The notes under the pieces: model-generated | Seen by the model: the letters and a program-made list of their open reading frames with translations, nothing else | What the model was told of the DNA's origin: nothing | Database searches by the model: none | NCBI GenBank assembly: GCA_001599595.1 | Contig: BCHH01000002.1 | Location: 1,679,893 to 1,697,487 of the forward strand | DNA: 17,595 bases | Direction: 5' to 3' | From: Beverwykella pulmonaria | Lineage: Eukaryota > Ascomycota > Dothideomycetes > Pleosporales > Melanommataceae | Shown here: positions 8,968 to 17,105 of the stretch, one piece after another | Layout of the letters: the number at the start of each line of letters is the position of its first letter | How positions within the stretch are numbered: the stretch's first letter is position 1 | Program-made: the position numbers and the translations under genes

Positions 8968-10329
8968 TACAACGGTAATGGCAATAGCAATAGCAATGAC
9001 AACAGCAATGGCCTTAATAGTATTGGTCAAGGTAATGGTCCCTCCGCAGGTTAGTAGGACAAACATAACTAGAACAGCTACTTGGAGATCCCCAACAACG
9101 CCAACTTTAGGGACCCCCTCCGCGACTTACAGGAGAAGTTCAAAGAGCTTTAACGCATAATACAAACAGGTGGCACTCAGCAGCCAAATGCATCAGGACT
9201 CATCAACTTTAGGTTGTATGGCGTTAAGCGCAAGCGACCACAGTTCAACAGCAACGTAGCCTCCTACAAGATATTCAAGCACAAGGTCTCTGAAGTCTTT
9301 CGCAATAAGCCTTTAGCTTTCCGCGACAAATACAGCAAGGTCAGCTATGTCTTTGACTGCCTTAAAGGTACTGCAATAAGAAATATCTGGCCCTGGTACA
9401 ACAGTAACAAGGCTGTCTGTACACTCCACTAGTTTTGGGACTACATAGATGTCCAATTCACTAACTATTAGGCCAAACAAAAGGCAATGGACGCACTAAC
9501 TAATTTAAAGCAGCAGCCAAAAGAAGACGCCCGCACGTACTTCCTGCGCGCGCAAGAACTTACTATACGTGCAGGACTTGACCTTGTTGATGACAACGTT
9601 AAGAAACAGTATTACAAGAACGGCCTCTGTGAAGACCTCTTGAAACACCTTGTCACTGCAAACGTTGGCAACACCGCGAATAGCTTTCAACACGCCGTAA
9701 TCACAATAGAAGACAACATAAACCGTTATATCAAGAAGCGTACTAACACCCCTGCCCTTACCACCACCACAGACTCTCCAAGTAGAGACCTAATGGATTG
9801 GACTACATTAGTCAATGCTATTACTACTAGGAACAACCGCAGCAGCAGCAAACACAACGACAATGGAGGAAGATACAACAGCAATAGTAGGAATAGTGGC
9901 AATAGTATTAGTTGAGGTATTAGTCAAGGAGACAGTTAGAACTGTAGTCAGGGCAATGGCAAACGCGCCAAGTAGGTTTCACAAGACACACTAAACCAAC
10001 GTTGCAAAAACAACGCCTGCCTGCGCTGTGGTGACCTCAACTATTACATTAGCTAGTGTAATCTACTCCCCACCTAAGACCCCAACAGGACCCCGTGGAC
10101 AAATAACAGCAAGGAAGGGCAAAACAGCAACAGAGAGGGCAATGGCAATAGAGGAAGTAGCAGTCACGGCGACTGTGTCAACGTCAATCTAGTTGACGTC
10201 GCGCACATGCAGTCTACTGTGGAAGAAGTTGATGAGGATAGCCTTTAGGGAAACGCGGTGCTCCTCACTTAAGTCGCAGTAAGGAGCCAACTTCTAGCTA
10301 GTTTAAGGATGACAATAACAACACAATAG
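8437..10329 (+). pseudogene. Element D gag, nonsense-mutated
   Basis: The frame opens with ATG at 8437, 22 bases after the LTR, and reads as a capsid/nucleocapsid polyprotein with scattered stops. The longest clear piece is 9487-9915. N-terminal region: acidic, then a linker with twelve Asn-Gly pairs (8893-8964). Capsid-like region: about 9214-9760, with a DARTYFLRAQELTIRAGL stretch. An Asn/Ser/Arg-rich linker follows, then a zinc knuckle at 10018-10059 of the form C-x2-C-x4-H-x4-C whose His codon is now TAT (10042), a C-to-T loss of the zinc ligand. The C-terminus is uncertain: stops at 10246, 10270 or 10327, the first two possibly mutated sense codons. It overlaps pol, which lies at -1. Gag packages the element RNA into particles. 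Confidence 0.88.
8893..8964 (+). repeat. (AACGGC)12 in-frame hexanucleotide repeat in gag
   Basis: Twelve perfect AACGGC units encode alternating Asn-Gly in the gag frame, flanked by degenerate Asn/Gly/Ser codons. The perfection of the array suggests recent slippage expansion. Confidence 0.95.
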
Positions 10330-12482
10330 ATACAAAAGAGACGACATTATTAGCAGATTAGGAGGAGTTTGAGAAGAAGCACATAACCACAAACCCCTTT
10401 ACAGTTGACACAATTATTAACAACAGTTCAGTCGCCAATACATTAATTGATGATGGTTGCCTTGCTAATAGTGTTATCAAATCCTCTTACATTAGAAGTC
10501 ACAAGCTAGAGCGCATTACACTACCCTATCCAAAGAAACTAAAAGGCGTTGGCGGCACAGTTCGCCCAGTGCGCTATTCTGTTAAAGTGGTGATTAATAT
10601 CAACGGCTATAAGGAGACGAATTTCTTCTATGAAGTTGACTTTGATCTGCTATATAAACTTATCTTGGGCCACCTATAGCTAAAACGCAACAATGTTACA
10701 TTAGCACCTGCAAAAGAGACTATGTATATACACAAAAGTAGTATCTGACTGCGTAATAGCATGTCCTAAAAAGGAATGGACATTAACAAAGTTACTACTG
10801 TTGCTATAATCTAGCTTTATAACACTAGCCAGGATAAGAAAAAACAGAATAACCCAAGTGAGCGAGTGGAAGTTTTTACAGCCTCTATGGCTAACATTAA
10901 TAAGGCCCTTTAGGGCAAATTAACAACAGATCTGTTAACAAAACTACCTAATTATCAAGGCTACCGCGACCAGATAGATTAATGGAGTAAAGACCTAGCC
11001 AACGTCTTACCACCCCGCCGCAATAGTGTTGATTATAAGATTAAACTTATTAAAGACGCTTACGGCGTGGAAGGCAAACCACTGTGGGGTCCCCTGTACG
11101 CTATGTTGCGCGGCGAGCTGCTAGTTCTACGCAAAGAGCTCACCAAGTACCTCTCTAAAGGCTTTATACGCGTTAGCAAGTCTCCTGCTGGAGCACCTGT
11201 TCTGTTTGCCAAAAAGCCAGGCAGAGGACTCCACTTCTGTGTAGATTACCGCGCCCTTAACGCCATCACGCGCAAGAACTGTTACCTACTTCCTCTTATA
11301 CAAGAGACTCTGGATCGCATTAGCAAGGCGAAATGGTTTACTAAGCTAGACGTCACTCACGCCTTCTATTGTATCTGCATAGCAGAAGGAGACAAGTGGA
11401 AGACAGCCTTTCGCACACAATATGGGTTATATAAATAGCTTGTAGTCCCCTTTGGCTTAACTAACAGCCCAAGCACATTCCAGACATACATTAATCACGT
11501 GTTACAGGAATACCTGGACGACTTCATATCAGCCTATATTGACGACATACTCATCTTTTTAAGCGGCAGCCTGGCAGATTACTGCAAGAAGGTCTGTAGT
11601 GTCCTTAACAAGCTCGCTAAATCAAAGCTATACCTGGATATTGACAAATGCGAATTTAAGACTACATCTACAAAGTATCTTGGGTTTATAATTAAAGCAG
11701 GCAAAGGCATACGCATGGACCCTAACAAGGTAAAAGCAATACAAGAATAGGCCACTCTATTAATAGTTAAAGGCGTACAAGGCTTTATAGGCTTTGCAAA
11801 CTTCTATTAGCAGTTTATTAAGGATTTTTTAAAGATTGTTGACCCTCTAGTGCAACTTACGGCAAAAAACACAGTTTTCTGATGGACCTCAGAACATGCT
11901 ATAGCATTTGACAAGCTTAAAAGAATGTTTACAGAAGGACTAGTATTAGCCAACTTTAATTACAATTACAAAACGCGTATCCTTTGTGACTCCTTGGGCT
12001 AGTGTATTGGCGCAGTAATAGAACAACTCCAACCTAATGGCACCTGGCGTCCAGTCTCCTTCCACTCGCGCTAATGCTCTACTTACAAAACAAACTACTA
12101 GATATATGACAAAGAGCTCCTTGCAGTTATCAAGTCTCTTAAATTCTGGGACGCACAACTCTGCTCAGTACAGCAGTTTACTATTATTACTAATCACAAG
12201 AACTTAGAATACTTTATAGAACCACGCAAGCTCACTAAACGCCACGTCTAATAGTCTTAATAGCTTTCCTGTTACAACATGACCCTACAACATAAGCTAG
12301 GAAAGGACAATGTAGTTGCTAACACACTATCCTAACGTGACCAAGACAGACCCCTACAGGGTGACAAACAGTTAGATAATTGCGTCTACCAACTGCTCAA
12401 ACTAGCCTACATTCCAGACGAAGCACCTAACGTCATCGCTTATGTCTTTACTATAGGAGTTGATAATGGCAACGGTTCTGAC

Positions 12483-12599
12483 GGTATTAGTCAAAGTATT
12501 GGTCCTGAGGTCAGGTCTAATGGTATTAGTCAAGGTATTGGTCCTGAAGTTGGATCTGACAGTATTAGTCAAGGTATTAGTCCTAAGACTAATATCCTA
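12483..12599 (+). repeat. Three 39-bp in-frame repeats in the pol linker of element D
   Basis: Copies at 12483-12521, 12522-12560 and 12561-12599 each encode 13 residues of the type GISQGIGPEVGSD; the third is diverged. They sit between RNase H and integrase, a tolerant hinge. Related words recur in gag (SIGQGNGP near 9019-9042, GISQGDS near 9916). Confidence 0.85.
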
Positions 12600-13967
12600 G
12601 AGCTTGTCTTGGATGACCAAGCATCACACGTTGCTAATCCCCACAACCTAAAGGGTAATATTGTCACTGGACAAGAATTGGATGACCTTTGGGATAACGC
12701 AATAGCTAAAGACTGCGTCTACTAGAAAATTATCAAGGCTATTAATAACAACCTGCGTCAATTCCCTGCTGCTCTTAAACTTAAAGCCTCTATCTTAGAG
12801 TCTAAAGTTGTTGATGGCGTAGCCTACTACAGAGACTGGAAATAGATCCTAGACAACAAACAACTACGCACAAGCCTTATGTACAGGATACACATAGTGA
12901 TTGGCATAACACATCTAGGGCCAAAGGTTACTTACAAGCGCGTCGCTGACCATTACTTCTGGCCAGGTATGTCCTCAGATATATAACGTCTTACTAATAA
13001 TTGTGACGTCTGCAACTAAACAAAGCCCTAGAGGGATGGCAAGCAGGGTTACCTACGCCCTCTCCCAGTCCCTAGTCAAACATGGCGTGAGTTATTAATT
13101 GACTTTGTTACTGGTCTCCTGCTAAGCAACAGTAACACAATTATAATAGTTATCACGGACAGACTAAGTAAATCCACCTTAGTAATTCCGTTGCCAAATA
13201 TGGAAACAGAGACAGTTTTGAAACATTTCCTTCTCTATGTTGCAGGCCCTTATTTCTTACTAGACACTATAGTATCAGATAGAGGAAGTTAGTTTGTTAG
13301 CAACCTTTAGTCTTGTTTCTGCAAAATTACTAGCACAACTAGATGACTATTAACTGCCTTCCATCCACAAACTAATGGCTCCACAGAACGCATGAACAGT
13401 GTTATAGAAGCTATCCTTCACGCGGTTTGTTGCCACGATCAATCTAACTAGTCCTTAAAGTGCTGGATAGTAATAGCCGCTATTAATGGCCGCACGGCTT
13501 CATCAACTGGCCTTACGCCCTTCTTTGTTAACTACAGTTACAAAATAGATCTCTCCCAAATAAGTAGCAATTTTAGTAAGAAGGCTGTTTAACAGGAGCC
13601 CCAAGTAGAAGGGATTGCTAAACAGTTGCAAGCCGCAATAGAAGCTGCGGCTGCAGCTATGGCAGCTGCCCAACAGGACTAAGAATACCAGGCGAACAAG
13701 CACTAGAAAGAGGCCCCACAATACGCCAAAGGTGACAAAGTGTGGCTTAATTACAGCAAACATCTTTCAACAAAAGGCCGCCCCTGCAAGAAACTTGATT
13801 GGAGAGCCGCTAAGTATACAGTCACTAAAGTAGTCACACCATCTGCTATCTAGCTTAACACACCAAAGGGCCTCCATGATGTATTTAATGTTGACTGACT
13901 ACGCCTAGCCGCGACAAACCCTTTCTTAAGTCAGCCCGCGGATGACAGCCAGCCAGATCCAATCCAG

Positions 13968-14333
13968 GTGGACGGCTTTGATAAGTATGAAGTAGAGGAA
14001 ATAGTAGCAGAAGAACGTAGAGGCCGAGGAAAAGGCTTCCACATACTCTATAAAGTCAAATGGAAAGGATACGCATTAACATCATGGGAAGAAGCAATTA
14101 ATTTGGAAGAAACGGCAGCACTAGATAGATGGATTAATTTTACAAGGCCACACAGGGGTACGAAGTTGGGATTACCAAAGGGTTTTAGGAGAGATCTGGC
14201 GCCTCCTGGTCGCACTCCAGGAGCCACGCCAGTGGATCCTGAGACGCCCCGCACGGTCCCGGCGACATCCTGCACGGTCCCTGAGACAAATCGTCGTCGT
14301 CGAAACCCTCCGAGAGGAGACGCGAAGGAGTGA
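13968..14333 (+). CDS. Intact C-terminal chromodomain and basic tail of element D pol
   Basis: The last 121 codons of pol are free of stops and end at TGA 14331-14333, twelve bases before the 3' LTR. They start after the last broken codon region; the ATG at 13968 is probably just an internal Met of the polyprotein. A chromodomain spans about 13983-14140, with aromatic residues at Tyr 13986, Trp 14061 (VKWKGY) and Trp 14085 (TSWEE) in the positions that form the methyl-lysine cage. A Pro/Thr-rich and then Arg-rich tail follows. In this family the chromodomain tethers integrase to methylated histone H3, which would favour insertion into heterochromatin. Independent expression of this piece is not indicated. 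Confidence 0.85.
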   Translation: MDGFDKYEVEEIVAEERRGRGKGFHILYKVKWKGYALTSWEEAINLEETAALDRWINFTRPHRGTKLGLPKGFRRDLAPPGRTPGATPVDPETPRTVPATSCTVPETNRRRRNPPRGDAKE

Positions 14334-14345
14334 GGAAGGGCATTA
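14322..14345 (+). promoter_or_regulatory. Candidate polypurine tract of element D
   Basis: A purine-rich stretch (GAAGGAGTGAGGAAGGG region) overlaps the end of pol and stops five bases before the 3' LTR. It is the expected plus-strand primer, though not directly abutting the LTR as usually seen. Confidence 0.5.
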
Positions 14346-14564
14346 TGTAAGGAAAGAGATTCCTTTGTTCGCTGGGAGGAAGAGGGAATGTGGCGCACGT
14401 GACATCGTGTGGTCCTGGCGTTGGAAGCGAGGTGCTAGTCTTAATCAGGCCTAGTGCGCACCCGACTTCGCACTCATAAAAGTAGCCTCCGTAGATTTGC
14501 TGATTGACCAGCGAAACAATCTCGTTCTACACACAGTCTTTGGTCCCGCACCACGTGCCTTACA
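14346..14564 (+). repeat. 3' LTR of element D
   Basis: This LTR is 219 bp and identical to the 5' LTR in a base-by-base reading by eye. It begins TGTAAGG, ends CCTTACA, and is followed by CTATT. Confidence 0.96.
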
Positions 14565-14569
14565 CTATT
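14565..14569. repeat. Target site duplication CTATT, right copy (element D)
   Basis: This matches 8191-8195 exactly and marks the return to element B pol on the minus strand. Confidence 0.95.
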
Positions 14570-15183
14570 CTGCATCTTAAACTACATTGCTGCTAGGCCC
14601 TGCAGGTCCCCTAAGTTGCAGTCTAGGCCTAAGGCCTTCCTAATGCAGCTCCTAGATAAGAGCGTTCTTAACACTGTTAGTTACTAGGCTAATAACAAGC
14701 TTCCCTAGGTGTAGCATGTATGCTTGCTTACCTTGTGTAATGTTGTAGAGGAGGTAATCTATAGATGTTAACTAAATCTGCTTAGTTTTATCCTCCTACT
14801 ATTCTACTTGTCCTGTTAAAAAACAGATTTTAGGATTAGCTTCTTAAAGCTACAGGTATCCTAAAACAAGGTTGTATCCCTTAAAGTTAGCTGCCTAAAA
14901 TCTTTAAGGACCTATAGTTTTTATAACTTGCAAACTGCTAGGGCATTGCAGTGTTAAGTTATAAGGCTTTTTAAGTTTTAAGTAATTTTTGTCTAAGAAA
15001 GTGGCAACAGGCTTCTAGTAGAAAAGCGCCTATTCTAGTTTAAGGTCATCAACCTTATATTAGCTAATAAGGTTAATTTCTACACCTAAGTTGTAGAGGG
15101 TGCAGAGCTTTATTAGGGCTCTATTAGCTCTTTGTAGGTACACGTCTATTGCAATACACAGATTTTTCCTATTTAAGTTAGGC
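14570..15183 (-). pseudogene. Element B pol, N-terminal part: aspartic protease
   Basis: The minus frame begins near 15183 at -1 to gag and is collinear with the RT segment once the insertions are subtracted. It reads as a retroviral-type aspartic protease of fungal gypsy elements. The active site, expected as Asp-Ser-Gly, now reads Asn-Leu-Gly (15084-15092) followed by VEINLIS; both changes are single G-to-A or C-to-T steps. About 75 residues downstream a KGYNLVLGYL stretch (near 14860) matches the conserved G-x-LGxPWL region that forms the second part of the fold. Several TAG/TAA interrupt it. The enzyme would have processed the gag-pol precursor. The segment ends at element D. Confidence 0.82.
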
Positions 15184-16795
15184 CCTAGTTGTAGATAGGA
15201 AAGGTTTGCTACTAGGGCTTGTCTTTTTCTACATTGTCTTTGCAGTTTTTGTTGTTGTCACCCTAGCTTCTATTTTTCTAGTGTGTCTTCTAGTAGCTAT
15301 TGCAGTTGTTGTTTCTACAACTATTGTTGCAGCCTTGCTAGTTACAGTTCCCACCTTAGCTTTAGTTATTAGGCAGGTTGCTATTAGCTTGTAAGAGGGA
15401 CAATTGGCAAGAGTGCAACTAGTTACCCTAATTTACAGGTTTCTAGTCTTGTTTCTTCTTATAGCCCTTAGAATAGGGCTGCAAGGAGGCTTGTTGTTTA
15501 TTTCTTAGGCCCTGGCTGTTGTCTTACTAGGGTGTTGACTAGCTATTGTCTTGCTAAGGCGTTAACTAGCTAGTAGCAGGTTAGGCTACTGTTTCTGCGT
15601 TACAGAGCGCTCTCTCAAAGTCTGCCTATATAGACACGTTCTCTAAGGCGCTATTTCTTTGTAACTCTTTACAGTATGCTTCTAGGATCTTTGCCTAGAC
15701 AAAAGCAATCTTTAGTTTGTTGTTGTTGCTACTATTGTCTAGCTTAAAGAAGCTGTGCAGAAGGAGTAATTCCTTCTTTAAGAGATAGAGAAGGAAAGAG
15801 TTGACAGTATTATTATCACGCTAGCTATAGTTCTAGAACCTTTAGTAGTTCTTAAACTTAGTAAGGACTAGGTCCTAGACAAGCTTCTGCTTAGCAGAGT
15901 GTAGGTCCGCCTAGGAGGTAATAGCTCTGTTATTAATTTTTTGTTAGATTAGTTCTTAATAGATACTATACTGTATAGTACCTATTGCCTAATGTGTACA
16001 AGTAATAGAGTCTTCTAGTACTTGTGCGTACTAGAAGGCTGCTTTAACATCCTTAGCCTACTAGTTAACTTGTTGTGGCGTTGGCATGCAGGACTCTATT
16101 TCTAGCTTGGGCTTTAGTTAAATGTTGTTTAGCACTTGGATTAGTTTCCTAGTGTTGTTGTAGGTTAACTAGGAGTAGTCTATTAGTAGGCTGCTTAACT
16201 TTAGGCCTAGGGCCTAAGAGGCAAAGTCCACCTAGTTCTTTAGTGTTGCTAATTGCTTAGGGGGAGCGTTTGCAGCTTAGGCTGCGAAGTACTCTGCTAG
16301 GAGGGATTGCACAAAGGCTTTATTAGATAGGGCTAACGTTAGTGTGTCAATAGGCCCCTATTAGGGATAAGTAAGGCCTTCTCTAAGTAGTAAGTTATTA
16401 ACCCCTATAGCTAGGTATCTTCCTAATTAGTGTAAACTCTAAAGAGAGTTCTTAGGAAGTAGGTGTTGTGGCAAAGGGGCGCCCTAATCTAGACTAGCAG
16501 TAGTTTGTTAGTTTCCTAGCCCTTTGCTAGTGGCGCTCCAACAGCTAATTTGCTCTAGTTAGGGGTCTCTTTAATCCCCCGCCTCTAAGTCCTTAACAAA
16601 ATTGTTAACTTTGTCTAGCTCTTTAATGCCTATCTTTTTGCTGTCAAGACAGCAATTGTTTTTGTTGTTAAGCTGTTTGTTAGACTCTAATAAGTCTAGG
16701 ATTAACTCCACAACGTTATTAGGGTGGCTTTAGATTAGCTGCTTTCCCTTATTAGCGTCATCCTTCTTTGTAGCTGTCTTGCAAGTCCCCGCCAT
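15180..16795 (-). pseudogene. Element B gag, nonsense-mutated
   Basis: From ATG at 16795 (minus) a single frame can be followed for about 540 codons, broken only by TAG/TAA. The N-terminus is basic (MAGTCKTATKK), then a Leu/Asn-rich stretch near codons 28-50 that could form a coiled coil, then a long helical capsid-like region. The C-terminal part (about 15640-15200) is Gln/Asn/Thr/Lys-rich; its antisense shows as a hydrophobic plus-strand shadow frame at 15206-15394. I cannot identify an intact zinc knuckle. Pol follows at -1. Assignment as gag rests on position after the 5' LTR, length and composition rather than on a diagnostic motif. Confidence 0.75.
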
Positions 16796-16902
16796 AGTTT
16801 TGTTTTAATAGGTAGACGTTGATAACAGTAAGGTAACAAAAGGATGAAGTTTTTTTTTTTTTCCCAAAATCTTAATTAACTGCCTTCCTAAATAGGAGTA
16901 TA
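16796..16902 (-). other. Untranslated leader of element B
   Basis: About 107 bases lie between the primer site and the gag ATG. The leader contains a homopolymer of 13 T on the plus strand (16850-16862), that is A13 in the element's RNA. Confidence 0.6.
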
Positions 16903-16911
16903 AAGGATTTG
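16903..16911 (-). promoter_or_regulatory. Self-priming primer-binding site of element B
   Basis: In element sense, CAAATCCTT begins three bases after the 5' LTR and is the reverse complement of AAGGATTTG within that LTR (plus 16969-16977). The 3' LTR reads AAGGATTCG at the same place, so the site probably once was CGAATCCTT and both partners changed. There is no TGG for tRNA priming. The arrangement repeats that of element D. Confidence 0.55.
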
Positions 16912-16914
16912 AAT

Positions 16915-17100
16915 TGTAAGGAGACTATCAGCAGGAGATAGAAATATGGGTATAGTGTGTATTTAAGACAAATCCTTAAGGAGTACTCAGGATTCAGAGG
17001 GTAACTATATACATATCGGCACGTGACCGGAGATCACGTGGTCTGAGACCTGGCCGAAGGCTGGCCGAGGATGGCCCGGAGGGGAAGGTTGCTCGTGACA
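16915..17100 (-). repeat. 5' LTR of element B
   Basis: This 186-bp LTR is paired with 1659-1844. In element sense it carries two CACGTG boxes (plus 17020-17025 and 17035-17040, starts 15 bp apart), then TATATA (17006-17011), then 28 bases, then the 9-mer that matches the primer site. It is less decayed than the 3' LTR at several CpG sites and more decayed at others. Confidence 0.95.
17006..17011 (-). promoter_or_regulatory. TATA box of element B
   Basis: TATATA on the minus strand lies 34 nt (start to start) upstream of the AAGGATTTG that begins the presumed transcript, with two CACGTG palindromes just upstream of it. It is conserved in the other LTR. Confidence 0.6.
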
Positions 17101-17105
17101 CATGA
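17101..17105. repeat. Target site duplication CATGA, right copy (element B)
   Basis: CATGA directly follows the GACA end of the right LTR and matches 1654-1658. Confidence 0.95.

Larger units (their letters stand above)
10242..14333 (+). pseudogene. Element D pol: protease, RT, RNase H, integrase, chromodomain; about 35 in-frame stops
   Basis: One frame at -1 to gag runs to TGA at 14331 with no frameshift seen. Protease: about 10395-10680, active site read as LIDDGC (Asp 10449), Asp in place of the usual Ser/Thr. RT: about 11130-11760, motif A LDVTHAF (Asp 11349) and motif C YIDD (11535-11546), both intact. RNase H: about 11960-12330. A tandem repeat linker (12483-12599) separates it from integrase, about 12720-13910, with a His/Cys zinc region ending in CDVC near 13008, then Asp 13101, Asp 13278 and Glu 13386 (35 residues between the last two). 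A chromodomain ends the protein. Stops stand where relatives have Gln, Trp or Arg, fitting C-to-T/G-to-A. The gene copies RNA to DNA and inserts it; this copy cannot make the full polyprotein. Confidence 0.93.
8196..14564 (+). mobile_element. Element D: complete chromodomain Ty3/gypsy retrotransposon, stop-riddled
   Basis: This 6369-bp plus-strand element is bounded by 219-bp LTRs (8196-8414, 14346-14564) that are identical by eye and flanked by CTATT. Its order is 5' LTR, self-complementary primer site, gag with a CCHC knuckle, pol at -1 (protease, RT, RNase H, integrase with D,D35E, chromodomain), purine tract, 3' LTR. Order and chromodomain place it among fungal chromoviruses. Despite the perfect LTR match, gag and pol contain dozens of nonsense codons, so it is a recent insertion of an already defective sequence or has a protected LTR. 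It sits in pol of element B and is the youngest or joint-youngest layer. Confidence 0.95.
1659..17100 (-). mobile_element. Element B: minus-strand chromodomain Ty3/gypsy retrotransposon, itself twice interrupted
   Basis: The element is bounded by 186-bp direct repeats (1659-1844 and 16915-17100) that start TGTAAGG and end GACA on the plus strand, flanked by CATGA on both sides. In its own sense, on the minus strand, the order is 5' LTR at 16915-17100, a self-complementary primer site, gag, protease, RT, RNase H, integrase, chromodomain, a 2-kb tail with an antisense gene, a polypurine tract, and 3' LTR at 1659-1844. It now spans 15442 bp. Without the inner element, the solo LTR and one copy of each of their duplications it is 8637 bp, long for a gypsy element; the excess is the tail. 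It is heavily RIP-mutated throughout and cannot be autonomous. Confidence 0.93.

Noticed and set aside
8758..9066. Minus-strand frame with a long Ala-Val run
   Set aside because: Mirror of the (AACGGC)12 array in gag of element D.
12483..12599. CRISPR-like array
   Set aside because: The 39-bp units are adjacent without spacers and in frame with pol in a eukaryotic retroelement.
10242..14333. Reassigned stop codons or A-to-I editing rescuing UAG
   Set aside because: TAG, TAA and TGA all appear at sites where relatives have Gln, Trp or Arg, and sense changes such as His to Tyr have the same C-to-T/G-to-A form. Mutation explains all of them; editing would only restore UAG to UGG.
14048..14398. 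116-codon minus-strand frame
   Set aside because: Opposite strand of the chromodomain coding region, running into the LTR; a shadow.
15206..15394. Hydrophobic Val/Ala/Leu-rich 62-codon frame, resembling membrane segments
   Set aside because: It is the antisense of the Gln/Asn/Thr-rich part of element B gag, whose complement yields hydrophobic codons.
16895..16914. tRNA primer-binding site next to the 5' LTR of B
   Set aside because: The sequence does not begin TGG; the TTCAAATCC word resembles a tRNA T-arm in the wrong sense. The LTR complement explains it better.
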